In this document: in pieces, positions 12,047 to 23,486 of the stretch
How positions within the stretch are numbered: the stretch's first letter is position 1
Layout: the number at the start of each line of letters is the position of its first letter
NCBI GenBank assembly: GCA_003508835.1
Contig: PUFA01000027.1
Location: forward strand, 682,001 to 746,000
From: Eonycteris spelaea
Taxonomy: Eukaryota; Chordata; Mammalia; Chiroptera; Pteropodidae
Reading direction: 5' to 3'
DNA length: 64,000 nucleotides
Made by a program: the position numbers and the translations under genes
The notes under the pieces: model-generated
The model's database searches: none
What the model was told of the DNA's origin: nothing
What the model saw: only the letters and a program-made list of their open reading frames with translations

Positions 12047-12453
12047 TGAGCTGGTCAGTTTTATGTGTCAGCTTGGCTAAACTATAGTCCGAGTCATTCA
12101 CTCAAACACTAATCTAGGTTTTGATATGAAAGTATTTTGTAGATGTGATTAAAGTCCATAAATAATTGACTCTAAGTAAGAGAGTTTATCCTGGGTAATC
12201 TGGGTGGGCCCGACTCAATCAGCTGAAAGGCCTTAAGAACAGAATTGAGGCTTTCCAGAAGAACAAATTGTGTCGTGGACAGGAGCTTCATGTTGTGCCT
12301 GAGCATTCTGCCTGTACTTCCTGATGGCCTGACATACAGATGATTTTCAGGCCCACCAACCTCCACAATTACATAAGCCAATTCCTTGCACTAAATCTCT
12401 TAATGTTTATCTTTTACTAGTTCTGTTTTTCTGGTTAAATCCCAACTGACACA
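12047..12453 (+). mobile_element. Solo LTR, MLT2-type (ERVL)
   Basis: Sense-orientation MLT2-type LTR: TGAGCTGGTCAGTTTTATG, a GTGTCAGCTTGGCTAAACTA block, GGTGGGCCCGACTCAATCAG, CAATTCCTTGCACTAAATCT and an end at CTGACACA. The flanking 5-mers are ATAGC (12042-12046) and GTAGC (12454-12458), four of five identical, which fits an ERVL target duplication. It is a second, more diverged MLT2-family insertion than the one at 20-538 and lies in the opposite orientation. Confidence 0.82.
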
Positions 12454-12458
12454 GTAGC

Positions 12459-12690
12459 CTTGAGCTGGCTGTGTCTCTTAACCAAAGGCCAATGCTCCTC
12501 TCAAGTGGCTGACTATATAATTCTCTCCTTCCTGTTCTGTAACTGCTTGGGCCTAGGGTGGTAACAGCCTAAGTTACTGTAGCATTCTAGTGGTTCTTCC
12601 ATACCCCATACTTGTAAGTAATTCCTTTATAAATCACCTGTCCCTGAATTATCTTATTTTGAGAGTGCTGTTTACTCTTGGGACCAAAGT
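12459..12690. mobile_element. Old LTR-like element, right part (family not assigned)
   Basis: GTAACTGCTTGGGCCTAGGG, GGTAACAGCCTAAG and ATCACCTGTCCCTGAATTAT followed by TTTTGAGAGTGCTG resemble the 3' part of an ancient LTR-like repeat. It is most simply read as the continuation of 11350-12046 beyond the inserted MLT2 LTR. Confidence 0.4.
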
Positions 12691-12734
12691 GATACATCGA
12701 TGAATAATAACATTTAAAATAAAAAACAGTCATC

Positions 12735-13980
12735 AAATGCATTAATTCACTTATTTGCAGTACTACTGAGTGCCTATTATAAGCTGGCCAAGTACTACTA
12801 GGCTCAAGGAATATGATGGTTAATAAAAACAGCACGGTCCACATCTTCATTATAGTATAGTGCAGAAGGTAAACAATTAAACAATTACCATTTCTACAGG
12901 AAATTCTACCACAGGGAAAGGACAGTATGCCACGAGAGCATGGAGAAGGGGCTCCTATCCCAACACTGGGCTGAAGCATCTGGGGAAACTTCCTGGAGGA
13001 AGAGATATCCAAGCCGAGACCTAACAATGTGCCAGACAAAGAGAGGTGTGGGATAGGTGGTGTATGTGCGTGGTGGGGAGAAGTGTTTCAGAAAAGGGAG
13101 CGATATGTGCAAGGCCCACAGTCCTAAGAGCGTGTAGCATCTTTTAAAACCCTGAGAGTCATTGAGTATAGAGGGGACACAGCACAGGCAGCAGTAGAAG
13201 CAGGGGACAGATCATGAGGACCTTCTCATCGTGTTAAAGAGTTTGGGTAGGGGAGGCCATTAAAAGTTTTCAGGCTTAGGGCAACTGTAATCAGATTTGA
13301 GTTTTACAAAGATCACTCTACACAGTGGAGAAAATACTGAAGGGGTGAGGTTGGATTTCCAATTATACAGCCAAGAGGTGATGATGACTGGCTCAAGACC
13401 AGAAGCAAGTCCAGAAAAAGAGAAAATGGTAGATTTCTAGAGATGTTTGGAAAGTAATTTGACTGATCACAAAGAAAAATGGGATTTGAGCTCTAGAGTT
13501 TGGGAGAGGTGAAAGGAAAAGAAGAGTTAAAAGTATCTCTTATTTTTAGCATTGGCTAGCTAGATGATGGTGCAGTGTCTGAGATAGCAAACACAGGTTT
13601 TTGGAGAAGAAAATGGGTTTGGTTTTGAACATGTTGGATTTGAGGAACTTGTGGGATACGTGGGAGAGGATGAGAAGTAGGACAAACAGGTTTGAAGAGA
13701 GTTTTAGATAAGGGGTAAAAATCTGAGATTCACTAGCAAATAGATGATACGATGGAACTGGATGAGAAATTTTAAGGAAAGAATATAAAGTGAGAAAGAG
13801 TAAGGTCTGAGAGCAAACCAAGGAATGCCATATTTGAAGGGATGGTAAAGAAAGGAGCCTAAGTAGGAGTCCGAAAAGCAGGAGTGGTAGGAAAGAAACC
13901 AGGGGAAGGGTGAGCACTCCTAAAGTCTGACAGTGTTTCAAGCAGTTTTTATACAAAAGTGGAGCAAGAAGTGTCTGAAA
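12735..13980 (-). mobile_element. Long L2 LINE fragment
   Basis: The plus strand is the reverse complement of L2, starting from its 3' end: TTGCAGTACTACTGAGTGCC, then GGAGGAAGAGATATCCAAGC, GCAAGGCCCACAG, AGATCATGAGGACCTTCTC, AAAGATCACTCTA, and GGTTTTGAACATGTTGGATT deeper in. About 1.2 kb survive, long for this old family. The minus-strand frames of 150 and 136 codons in this interval lie within L2 and are not independent genes. Confidence 0.78.
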
Positions 13981-13984
13981 ATTA

Positions 13985-14545
13985 TACTGGGGAATGAAGA
14001 AGGCATGGGCCTCTCCTTCTAACCCAGATGGAGTGGGGAAAATGAAGAACTCCTACTTGAGAGACCGCAGAAGAAGCTGTAGCTTCCTCCAAGGAAAACC
14101 ATGTCTTAATTTGAGGCGAGGTAGTAAATGATCAGAGATAAGTCTGAGAAAAGAGAGGGTGTTCCTTTATTACAGAAGGGGATTTCAGATGACGCAGTTT
14201 TAAGCTTGGAGAAAATGCCCAGAGAAGCGCAGAGGCGTGTTTACAGGGCAGTGGTATGCCTGGAGTGGCCCTGTCCCCTGCTCCTCCCAACGCCGCAGTG
14301 TTCCCAACATGCCAGCAATATAAAAGCACCATCTCTCTGACACGCAGGACCCTGTAACAGTGACCAATGGCGCCCGTAAAAAAGAAAGAAGCAGTCTTCT
14401 GCAGCATAAAACAAATCTGAAAATGCAGGGTTAATTTGATAAGCTCCATGTGCTGCTGTGTACATCAGTAATTCCCAAATGACAGATGAAGAAGTTTTCC
14501 CTGATTTGAGGCAAAATGCCAAAATGCAAATAATAAATATCACAG
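13985..14545. other. Unassigned DNA
   Basis: No gene or named repeat recognised. Three overlapping frames of 70-105 codons occur on both strands at 14128-14543 without domain features. It might be a further decayed part of the L2 on its left. Confidence 0.4.
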
Positions 14546-14547
14546 TT

Positions 14548-14720
14548 TAAAAAAATTATTTATTTAAATTAGTTTCAAGTATACAGTACATTGGTTAGAC
14601 AGCTATAATGTTTATAAAATGATGCCCCCAATTGCTCCCTCCCTTGCAAATTTTTTATACAGCTAAATATATTTAATTTCATTAATTGCCCTTTACTCTT
14701 AAGTTACATTATTCCTTCAC
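14548..14720 (-). mobile_element. L1 3'-UTR fragment
   Basis: AAATTAGTTTCAAGTATACA followed by GGTTAGACAGCTATAATG and GATGCCCCCAATTGCTCCC resembles the reverse complement of a mammalian L1 3' UTR. Only the last part of the element is present. Confidence 0.55.
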
Positions 14721-15465
14721 TTTTCTGGTTGTTAAATGTTTTATAAAACAATGGTAATAATAAGTGACAATTTATTTTAAAGATCTTTCTTGGCAAGATA
14801 AAATAGTGGCAACCTATCGATTTTGCTCATCTTTGAGTAAAACTGGAAACTGCTCATTGGTGTCCACACTTGTGAATATTTGTTTACAGTGTGATATAAG
14901 TTACTCATGACAATGAGGAATTAGGAAGGCAGGACTTAAATATTACCTGATGTAATAACTTTTCTGTCATTTCCCATGTAATGTCCACTAGAATCCATTT
15001 TAGAACACAGTTCGGAGAAGCTAGTGAATGTACCAGAACTCTAAGAACAAAGGGTTCTGCATTTAATTTATACTTGGTAAACCCTGCATACCAAATCTTT
15101 CTCCTGGGTTTCATAATGCACATAATACATGAAAGATTGAGAAGTCTGAAGTCAAGAAATCAATTAAATTTTATTTAGTGGCTAAACAAATTTGTTTGTT
15201 GCAGGAAAACAATTTCTGGCACACCTAATTAATATCTCCTGGAAAAATCCTCTGTTAAAAGCAGCTCGTCATTGAGAAATGTTTAAATAGTTGCTTTTGA
15301 ACGATAATCAAATATATGCCTTGATGTCATAATGCCAGATATCTAAGGAAATCCAGTCAAAGCAGAAGCCTATTTAAGTGCAATATTATTTATTTTTAAT
15401 TATAGCATACTGATTTTTAGATACCTCAGTCCGTTGGCAATGCTTGAAAATAACAATAGAATTTA
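14721..15465. other. Unassigned AT-rich DNA
   Basis: No gene or repeat recognised. Two opposing frames of 65 and 72 codons overlap at 14905-15178 and appear to be chance. Confidence 0.5.
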
Positions 15466-15469
15466 AATA

Positions 15470-15690
15470 ACAAATACTTATGTGACATTTACCATATTTT
15501 GAGTACTATTCTAAGTACTTTTAGATGTATTACTCATTTGTTTATCAAAATATCCCATGAAGTAAGTACTATTATTACCCCTGTTTTATGGATGAAGGTA
15601 TTGAGGCACAGAGAACTTATGTCACTTGCCCAAGATCCTACAATTGGGTCTAGACCTCTAGCCATTGGTCACTCTGCTGTCCTACCCTCT
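15470..15690 (-). mobile_element. MIR SINE
   Basis: Reverse-orientation MIR: TGAGTACTATTCTAAGTACT, AAGTAAGTACTATTATTACC, ATTGAGGCACAGAGAACTTA, CTTGCCCAAGATCC and GGGTCTAGACCTC. It covers most of the family's length. Confidence 0.82.
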
Positions 15691-17745
15691 GATGGGCTCC
15701 TTATAGCCAGCATGATTTGCCAAAGCTCAATTTCCCACTGCACAGTGGGACTGGCCACCTGTAAACCTGCCTAAAGAATGAATGATGGATCGAGGTGCTC
15801 TGAATCTATTTAGGAAGGGTCCACCTGACCTGGATCGACTGTTTCTCAGGTATGGTCTCACCACAAGACTTCCTGAACTTTCCACAGACTTTGGAAATAG
15901 TAGTGGCCAATATGAACCCTCTTCGAAAGGAGTCACCAACGTGACGGACCACACTTCTAAGGAACCATGGACTTCGTAAGAATCTCTCTGTGGCCTAGAT
16001 GGAGTTGGCCAGGATTGACAAACTTCTTGGTCTGTTTTTTTTTGGGGGGGGGAAGTCTCTGGTCAAGATTCTTAGCATAAATGGCTCCTGGGAAGTGGTT
16101 AGACTAGAGCTGGCTAGTGTCTGAGGCTGGGGGTAGGGAGTGGGGACAGAACTTGTGTTGGGTGGGGCGCAAGCTGATCCCTAATTGGGCCTCCACCTCA
16201 ATTCTTTGCTCAATTCTTAGGTTGCCATATGAAATTAACCTTTCATTTGAGAAGAAATAACATTCTGCTTTCATGCCCATGAGGAAATTGCTCACATAAA
16301 ACCAATGACTCAGTTGGCCTCCAATGAAACAATTGTGATATGTCACTAGCAGAAGACCTGTAAATTTTCAGTTCTAATTTAAGTCTAAAATTGTTCTGCT
16401 CCCATTTGTGGACAAATTCTATTAGGAAAAACACTCCCAAGAACCTCCAAAATTCATCCTGCATTTTACCTATATGTAGTTTTTTTGTTTGTTTGTTTTC
16501 ATTTGCTTTTGTTTTTTAGTATAAGAAAGCCATTTCTCTTGGGTAGTGGAGTACAGGAAGATTGAAACATTTAATTTAAAGGAATTGAAACAAACTAAAT
16601 CTTAAGAAAGTAAGCAGAGAGGATTTGAAATTAAAATCATACTTATTGAACAGCAAACATAGTTTTAACGAAACCATACATAACAGTGTTATTTACACAA
16701 AAACACAAGGAACCCTCAAATATAAGTAGTAAATCTGCTTGGGCAATTTAAAATGCAACCAGGCATAGAATGTGAAAAAGAGTCCTTGTTTGTTTCCAGG
16801 ACATTAGCAATAAAGTCCAAAGGTGTAAGGGAAGAAAATTCTCTTCTGTGAGGGCATACTTTCTTTTTTTTTTTCTAAAATAAAAGTTTTCTTCCTGTTA
16901 TCATGGTTTTGCCCCTTTCCCACTAAACTGATAAGAAGAAATTCCAATTTCATCACAGTAGGAGATGGTCAGCCTGGAAATCAAATGGTAGGGTGTCTTT
17001 GTAATTGCTTGACAAATCATACTGAGATAAAAGCACTTAGCTCATTCAGAGATGGAGCAAAATATTTGGGGGCCAAAACTGGCTTACAAGCCATTTGTTG
17101 ATAAGCTCCTGTTTCAGAGGAATTCAAGCTTTTAAGACATCACATCCTAGTATTCTTCTGGTTTGCCAGTTTGTTTTATGAGTAATTGCACATTAAAACA
17201 CCACTTTGTTCCACTTAACAGATGACAAAAGACCAAAGATGACAAAAGACAGATTATCAAGGGAAGTCATGGAAAATATTTCTAAACTATTCTAGAAAAG
17301 AAAAAAATTAAACCAAGAATAATTAAACCCCAGGCCTGAAGTCTAGATGTATAGAGTACATATTGGAGTCACTTCAAGCCCTGTTAAGTAATTGATTTTG
17401 TGATTCAGCCCAGTCTTTTATACAGAAATTGGCCTAATGTTTGATAGAGCAAAATAAAACAGAAAAATCTTAACTATTAGCAGATAAGTTAGGGTAAGTT
17501 AGCAGATAACTATTAGCAGATAATTATCTATGTTCTTATTAAAAATGAAGGATAAAGGATGCCTGCAAATGTCTCAAACTACACACTCATGGCTATTATT
17601 CTCTGAATAGCTTTATAGCATCTTTAGTACCTTTTTGGTATTTATTTGTTTCTGCTTTGTTTTTAGAAAAAGGCAGACTATGAGCACAGGCTGAAAAACA
17701 TAACAAGAATTTCATATGTATGGCAAAAATGCCTAGAGTGTATTG
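15691..17745. other. Unassigned DNA
   Basis: About 2 kb with no named element. The GC-richer part at 15700-16200 may be an old LTR or DNA transposon I cannot identify. A T/G run lies at 16036-16052, T-rich runs near 16478-16518 and 16863-16876. At 17219-17250 a 16-mer (AGATGACAAAAGACCA) is repeated in tandem with two mismatches. Near 17475-17530 TTAGCAGATAA-like units recur. Confidence 0.45.
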
Positions 17746-17749
17746 CAGA

Positions 17750-18045
17750 CATTTTCTGTTCATTCTCCATGACATTCTCCCTGGAAGGTCACCCTCACAG
17801 GAAGCTTTCTTAGCTTTACTCATGCAAAGCAAGTTGTTCCTTCCTCTCTGCCCCACCATACTTGGTCCAGACTGCCACCATAGCATTTATCTATTACTTT
17901 AGTGTAATTTTTTGCTTCCCTTCAGGCCAAGAACTTCTTAGAGGCAGAGAACTTGCCTTACTCATTGTTACAGCTCCAGCCTCTAGCACACACAGTGTGG
18001 CATGCAGTAAGCACACAGTAATTAATTACTATTGACCAACAATCT
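17750..18045 (+). mobile_element. L2 3' end
   Basis: Sense-orientation L2: CATTCTCCCTGGAAGGTCACC, TTGTTCCTTCCTCTCTGCCC, then AGAACTTCTTAGAGGCAGAG and GCATGCAGTAAGCACACAGT, which follow the family's order toward its 3' end. Confidence 0.65.
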
Positions 18046-18450
18046 TTTCAATGGGTAGTGAATATAGAAACCATGTTTGACTTGCAGATACAGCTGCAGT
18101 TCAGAGCCTGAAACTCATACTTCTTTTTTGCCCTTCAGCTTGTCCACCTCTGTTCAAAAGTTACCCCGTCTCTGACGTTTACACTTTTACTCTTGTTCAG
18201 TCTTCTAGTCTGTCAAAACTCCCAGAGAATGATCCAAAGCTTTGGTTATACTAAATTGTGTTATACTGAATTCAATTTGAGGCTATAATGCTGTAGGACA
18301 AAAATTTGGAAATCTTCAGGTTTTAGATCAAGGCTTGGAAGTAAGAGTTAACCAGCTTTTATTTATCCAACAATCGTGTACCTTTATAGTTATCCTGTTC
18401 CACTCACTGTAGGGCTATGGCTGGGCAGTCTTTCTGCCATCCAGTCTTTA
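18046..18450. other. Unassigned DNA between L2 and L1
   Basis: No gene recognised. Part of 18100-18250 is pyrimidine-rich and could be old L2, but this is weak. Confidence 0.4.
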
Positions 18451-18454
18451 ACTT

Positions 18455-19150
18455 AATTTTATTGTTATTAAAAAAAACCTTTATTGAGCTATAATTCATA
18501 TCCATATACTTCACCAATGGTTTTAAGTACTGTATTCAAGGAGGTGTGCAACCAACACTGCTAACTCCAGAACATTTTCATCACTCCTCAAAAAACTTTG
18601 TACCCCTTAATAGTTATTTCCTGTTTCTATCCCCTACCTCCTGTCTAGCATTAGGCAATCACTAATTTATGTTGTTTCTATAAATTTGTCTGTTCTGGAC
18701 AGTTCATGTAAATGTAATCATACAACATGTGATCTTCTGTGACAGGCTTCTTTCGCTTAGCATGTTTTCAAAGGTCATCTATGTTGTACATGCATTAGTA
18801 CTTCATTTTTTATTGCTGAATTATATTCCATTGTATGGATATCAATTCATTAGTTGATGGATATTTGGGTTGTTTCTACTTGTTGGCTGTTATGAATAGT
18901 GTTGTTATAAACATGCCTGTAGAAGTTTTTGTGTTAACATATGTTTTCACTTCTTTTGAGTATATACCTAGGAGTAGAATTGTTGGATTCCGTGGTAACT
19001 ATGTTTAACTTTTTGAGGAACTGCCATTCTCTTTTCCAAAATGGTTGCATTGTTTTACATTGCCGTCAGCAGTGTATGAGACTTCCAATTTCTCCACATC
19101 CTTACCAATACTCATTATTTATCTGATTATAGCCAATCTAGTGGGGGTAG
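18455..19150 (-). mobile_element. L1 (L1MB-type), 5'-truncated
   Basis: Reverse-complement L1 3' end: AAAAACCTTTATTGAGCTATA at its 3'-UTR side, CTTCTTTCGCTTAGCATG, TGAATTATATTCCATTGTAT, GGATATTTGGGTTGTTTC, then CCAAAATGGTTGCATTG and TCTCCACATCCTTACCAATA toward ORF2. It faces the next L1 (19215-19690) with the 5' ends of both toward each other. Confidence 0.88.
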
Positions 19151-19214
19151 AGTGGTAACTACTGCTAGATAGATCTAATCTCTCCTTCTCTTTTTCTCTT
19201 ATACACGCAAAAAC

Positions 19215-19690
19215 GCAAACAAATATACACACATACCATTGTTTACAACAGCCCTGCTGGAAACAGCTCAAATGTCTAACAACTATAGTAAGATAAATAA
19301 TTTGTGATATATTCGTGCAATGGAATATTTACAATAAAGAAAGTAAATGGTTTATTAGTTACAAACACCAACATGACTGTCTCAAAAAATATGTTGGGCA
19401 AAATATCCAAAAGCCAAAGAAAACATAAAGTGTGATTCTATTTAAATAAAGTTCAAAAATGACAAAACTAAACTACCTTATTTAGGGATGTATATCTAGG
19501 TAGTAAAACCATAAAAAAAAAGCAAAGAAATAATGAGTATTCCAAACGTTAGGGTAGTGACTACCTTGGGTGGAAGAGTTAGGGTGTTGAGATTGGGGAG
19601 GTGAAGTCGGAAGACTCCTAGGACGCTTACCTTGGACTTTTTGACCTTGACAATAATGACATGTTAAATTAAAAATACGTGTTTTATGTT
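19215..19690 (+). mobile_element. L1M 3' fragment
   Basis: Sense L1 3' sequence: CATTGTTTACAACAGCCC, AACAACTATAGTAAGATAAA, GCAATGGAATATTTACAA, GTGATTCTATTTAAATAAAG, ending near AATGACATGTTAAATTAAAA. It is distinct from and older-looking than the reverse-oriented L1 at 18455-19150. Confidence 0.75.
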
Positions 19691-19769
19691 TTGTCTTTAT
19701 TCTCATACTTAAAAACAAAAATGCCACTAGGGAACTTTCTGAAATGCTGGAAGTCTTATATTTCTCTTT

Positions 19770-19855
19770 TTTTCTTAGCTTTGTTGAGGTACAATTGATA
19801 CACAATATTGTGTAAGTGTACAATATGTTAATTTGATACATTTGTTGATCTTTAA
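19770..19855 (-). mobile_element. L1 3'-UTR scrap
   Basis: TTAGCTTTGTTGAGGTACAA followed by GTGTACAATATGTTAATTTG is the reverse complement of an L1 3' UTR. Only about 85 bp are present. Confidence 0.6.
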
Positions 19856-19859
19856 CAAA

Positions 19860-21535
19860 TAGACAGCTGGATATTTCTCCAGCAAAATGTGTTATTCAGG
19901 AACAAGAAAGAATTGCAATTCAGAATGTGTGGTCTAATGGTGAAGCACTTACAAGTCCAGAGAAAGAAAGGAAAGGAACACTCTTATGGGCTTGGGAAGA
20001 GCTGTTGTAAATGAAGTGTCCATTGGAGGAAACTTAAAGTTCAAAGTATAATGACTTTTCATTGGTAAATTATGGCCGTCTCCCATTTGCTGACACATTA
20101 CTGGACAAGGAGGAATCTTTTCTTCTTGCTGAGACTAATTTAGAATCACTTCCTGTGAAAGTTGAGGATGCAAGGTACATCTCTTCCTGCTGGGGTCAGT
20201 AATGTGCATTGAGTGACATGCATATGAATGCCTTCTCTTCTAGCTTCTTGACTCTGTTTTAAATTAGGTTTCTGTTTATTAATTTTCACACATTTATAAA
20301 TTGCTAAATGGTTACTACCATAATACTAGCTACCACCTCCATCTTGTCATATATGGCGGTTACACAAATTTTGCTTTAATATTTTATAAATTAAATTTAC
20401 ATATGATTTGCATACTTTTCTGTTTGTTGTATTAGACTTGAAAATCATTAAAAATAAATTAGATTTTAAAAAAGTTTATGAATTACTCTCTGTGTACAGA
20501 ATAATGTTCAGATTCTTTAGTCTGAACTTTCGAATTCCTCCATATACTGACCACCTCAGGCTTTGTAATCCTAACTCCCACTACCATCTTCAGTGGAAAC
20601 CATAAAAACCCCAAACAAAACAAAACAAAAAAGCCCCAACATATTCTAATTTTACTAAATTGCCTTTACCAAAAATACATAAAAAGACCTTTCTTCTTAC
20701 TCTTTATTTGAAAGTAAATGAGGGAGGATTTTGAAGTGCCTACCACACTTTTTTCTAAGATGAATCAGAGCAGGATGAAATGCTTGCTTAGTCTTTGGCT
20801 ATAATGAATATGTGTCTGTGACACAATTCTCAGAAAGAACAGATTTTCCCCAAGTTGTTATCTAGCTGACATTGTGTGTTTAGATTAAAATTTTTCTTTC
20901 AAATAAGCTAAAAAAATGTGAAATGTGTTAAAGGCAAGTCTACATGATGCTAGATGTTAGCTTGTGTCCACCAAAACACAGTTAAAAATAAATGACTGAA
21001 ATTGATCAGAGTCTCTATGCACAGACTGTCAGTTTCATATTAGTCACAGTCAACTTCACACACAGACACCACTAAAAGAACCAGGGCCAAATGTTCCTGG
21101 AAAATGGGACTTATAGGTTTATAGTCATTTGCTGCAAATACCTGAGCCCCATGCTTTGGGTGGAGATCTCAAGAAGACCGACGGGCAGCTTCTAAAAAGA
21201 AAAAAATGAGGGAGGGACGGGATGTGGTCTTGGTGATTCAGACTTGGCTCTCCTTCTCCACCACCAATCTGAGTCAGCATGCAGCCACATGGCCTCACAT
21301 GGTGCAGTGATAGCTCTGGATGAGCTGTCATACCAGGTCTTCTCTCTGGCCTTCATTAAAACAACTGGTGATTTCAGAAGCCCAATTTGCATATGATTGG
21401 TTTTATTGTTTCCTAATTTAGCCAAGCAACAAATCATGGAAGCTTTCTGACCTATATGATATAGTGGCATGAAGTGTTGTTGGACTTTTTAATACTTGCT
21501 TGCTTCGCCCAGTCCTTAAAAGTAACATGCATTTG
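19860..21535. other. Mostly unassigned DNA with a possible L2 scrap
   Basis: At 20495-20610 the text CAGATTCTTTAGTCTGAACT and ATACTGACCACCTCAGGC resembles L2 in sense orientation (weak). An A/C-rich low-complexity run follows at 20603-20632. The remainder, including 20900-21530, shows no named element. An octamer-like ATTTGCATATG occurs at about 21385, a common chance motif. Confidence 0.4.
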
Positions 21536-21539
21536 GATT

Positions 21540-21622
21540 AAGCCTAGCATAGTAGTTGAGCCCTGGGTGTTGATGCCAAGCTGACTGGGTTCAAATCTCT
21601 GCTCGGCACTCCTAGACTTGCG
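21540..21622 (+). mobile_element. MIR, 5' part (interrupted)
   Basis: TAGTAGTTGAGCCCTGGG and CTGACTGGGTTCAAATCTC match the tRNA-related 5' end of MIR. The rest of the same MIR appears at 21923-22095, so the LTR-like segment between them is a later insertion. Confidence 0.65.
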
Positions 21623-21624
21623 AT

Positions 21625-21922
21625 TGTTTTTTGACTCATGATGTTAATCTTGTGCTCTTAATGTGACTGGTGCAGTGGGGACTTAGAGTCATCCTTGCTG
21701 ATCAAGGCTGGCAGAATGGCAGAGGGGCAGGAGGTCACAGTATCCAGTGTTGGGCATAAATTTCCTCTAACTTGGTTCGAGATGTTGTTCATGATTGGAG
21801 AGTCCTCCACTAGGCCACACCAGCAATTCTGGGAGTTACACAGTGACCTTTTAATACATTCTTTTTTGCTTAAACCAAACTTTTGGTTTCTTTTAAATGT
21901 TACTAAGGATATTGACTGATAC
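21625..21922 (+). mobile_element. LTR fragment inside a MIR
   Basis: The 3' part reads TAATACATTCTTTTTTGC, AAACTTTTGGTTTCTTTTAA, ACTAAGGATATTGACTGATA, a layout typical of MaLR or related LTR 3' ends in sense orientation. The exact family and left boundary are uncertain. I could not find a clean target duplication. Confidence 0.5.
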
Positions 21923-22095
21923 AATGACCTTGGGAAATATTAAGTTTTCTCAACTTATTTTCTCATATGTAAAGAAGCTTAGTAATATCTATCTTTTACG
22001 GTTGGTGGTAGAATTAAATATGTTAATGCATTCAAGCACTCACTATGGTTCTGGCACATAGTAAGCGTCCCTAAAATATTAGCTATTATTATTAC
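21923..22095 (+). mobile_element. MIR, 3' part
   Basis: AATGACCTTGGGAAATATTA, TCTCAACTTATTTTCTCATA, then TTCTGGCACATAGTAAGCGT and TATTAGCTATTATTATTACT continue the MIR consensus from the segment ending at 21622. Confidence 0.75.
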
Positions 22096-22404
22096 TGATT
22101 TCTCAGACACAGGAAGAACATTGTACTGTCTGCAGTAAGAGTGAATCTTAGTATGAGGAGGTTCTCATCATTTATCTTAGAGAAAGAAACGATAGTTTGG
22201 AGTCTTAGAAATTAGAGGTCACTGTATCTTTGTTTCAAGTATAGTGACTCTACCAGAATGGTTATGTAAAAGAAATAATTCCCTCTTTATTACAACGATC
22301 AGATTAAAAGTAACCTAGGAATTTTTATGGCTCATGGTTTTAATTTATGGTTGGTTGATTTAAGCAACCACATATCTTTTGTTTTAGTTATTAAAGTTAA
22401 ATTT

Positions 22405-23015
22405 AACATATGCACTGAATAGGGCATAAATCTTATGTTTACACCTTGATTATCACACAAAGCAAGAAACTGAACATTACCCACATTACAGAGGCCTACT
22501 CTGTGCTTTTATTCTCCAAAGGAAACCAATACACAGAATTCTCTCATCATAAGTAAACGTTGACTGTTTTTGAATTTCACATAAATGAGATTATATAGCA
22601 TGTCCTCTTTTTGTTGCTAAATGTTATATCTTTGAGATTCATCCATGTTGTTACACAAATAGTTTTCTTCATTGCGGTGTAGTAGTCATTATACATATAT
22701 ACCACACTTTCTCCATTCTATTGTTAATGAACACTTGGGTTGCTTCTAGTTTTGTACTATTAAGATAACGTACTAGGAACACTCTTATAGCTATCTTTTG
22801 TGCACGTGTGCATGCATTTCTTTTGGATTTATATCTAAGGGTTGAATTGCTGAGTCATAGGATAGGCATATGCTTAATTTTACTGGCAACAAAATTTCCA
22901 AAGTAGTTATAGCAATTTATACTCCCACAGCATCGTATGAGTTTCTGGCAGCTCTATATTGTCACAACACTTGGTATTGTCAACTTTTTAAATTTCCGCC
23001 ATTCTGAGAACTGGG
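22405..23015 (-). mobile_element. Old L1 (L1M-type) 3' fragment
   Basis: Reverse-complement L1: GAGATTCATCCATGTTGTTA, ATACCACACTTTCTCCAT, AATGAACACTTGGGTTGCTT, GGGTTGAATTGCTGAGTCAT and TTATACTCCCACAGCATCG. It is strongly diverged. The 300 bp between the MIR and this L1 (22096-22400) hold nothing I can name. Confidence 0.8.
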
Positions 23016-23058
23016 AAGAAGCTACATGAAACTGGCGTTAGATATATTCCTAATTCAT

Positions 23059-23082
23059 TCTCTCTCTCTCTCTCTCTCTCTT
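23059..23082. repeat. (TC)n microsatellite
   Basis: A pure TC run of about 24 bp. Confidence 0.95.
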
Positions 23083-23089
23083 TCCACCT

Positions 23090-23486
23090 TTCTCTCCCAT
23101 TTAGAGGATTTTCAACAATAAGAAAAATGAAAACCTCCCAAACCCACCTCCTACTGCCTTAAAGAATAACTCCCTCATTTCCTTCGTTTGCTCAAATCTC
23201 ACTTCCTCAGTGAGACTGACCAACCCTCACTTGACTCATCACCAAAACCTCTCCCCTCGATCTCAACAATCCTTTAACCATGTTCTGTTTACTTTTTCTC
23301 ACTGACTGCCTCCTAACATACTGTAGAATTTTATGTTTTTAGTTTATTTTCTCTCTCTCGGCTAGAATGTGCGTTCCACAAAGGCAGGGTTCCCGTGTAC
23401 GTTGTTTACTGAGATAGTCCGGGCACCTTGAACAGGGCACCTAGAGCATCCCACATGGCACTCAATAAATACTGCTGAGTGAATAA
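23090..23486 (+). mobile_element. L2 3' end
   Basis: Sense L2: CAAATCTCACTTCCTCAGTG, ACCAACCCTCACTTGACTC, GAATGTGCGTTCCACAAAGG, CAGGGTTCCCGTGTACG, ending CACTCAATAAATACTGCTG plus AGTGAAT at the family's 3' terminus. Confidence 0.85.

Noticed and set aside
12587..13956. Minus-strand frames of 150 and 136 codons
   Set aside because: The second and most of the first lie inside a reverse-oriented L2 LINE, so they are repeat-derived.
18455..19690. A single L1 with 5' inversion (twin priming)
   Set aside because: Each half contains its own L1 3' end and they look like different subfamilies, so they are two insertions facing each other.
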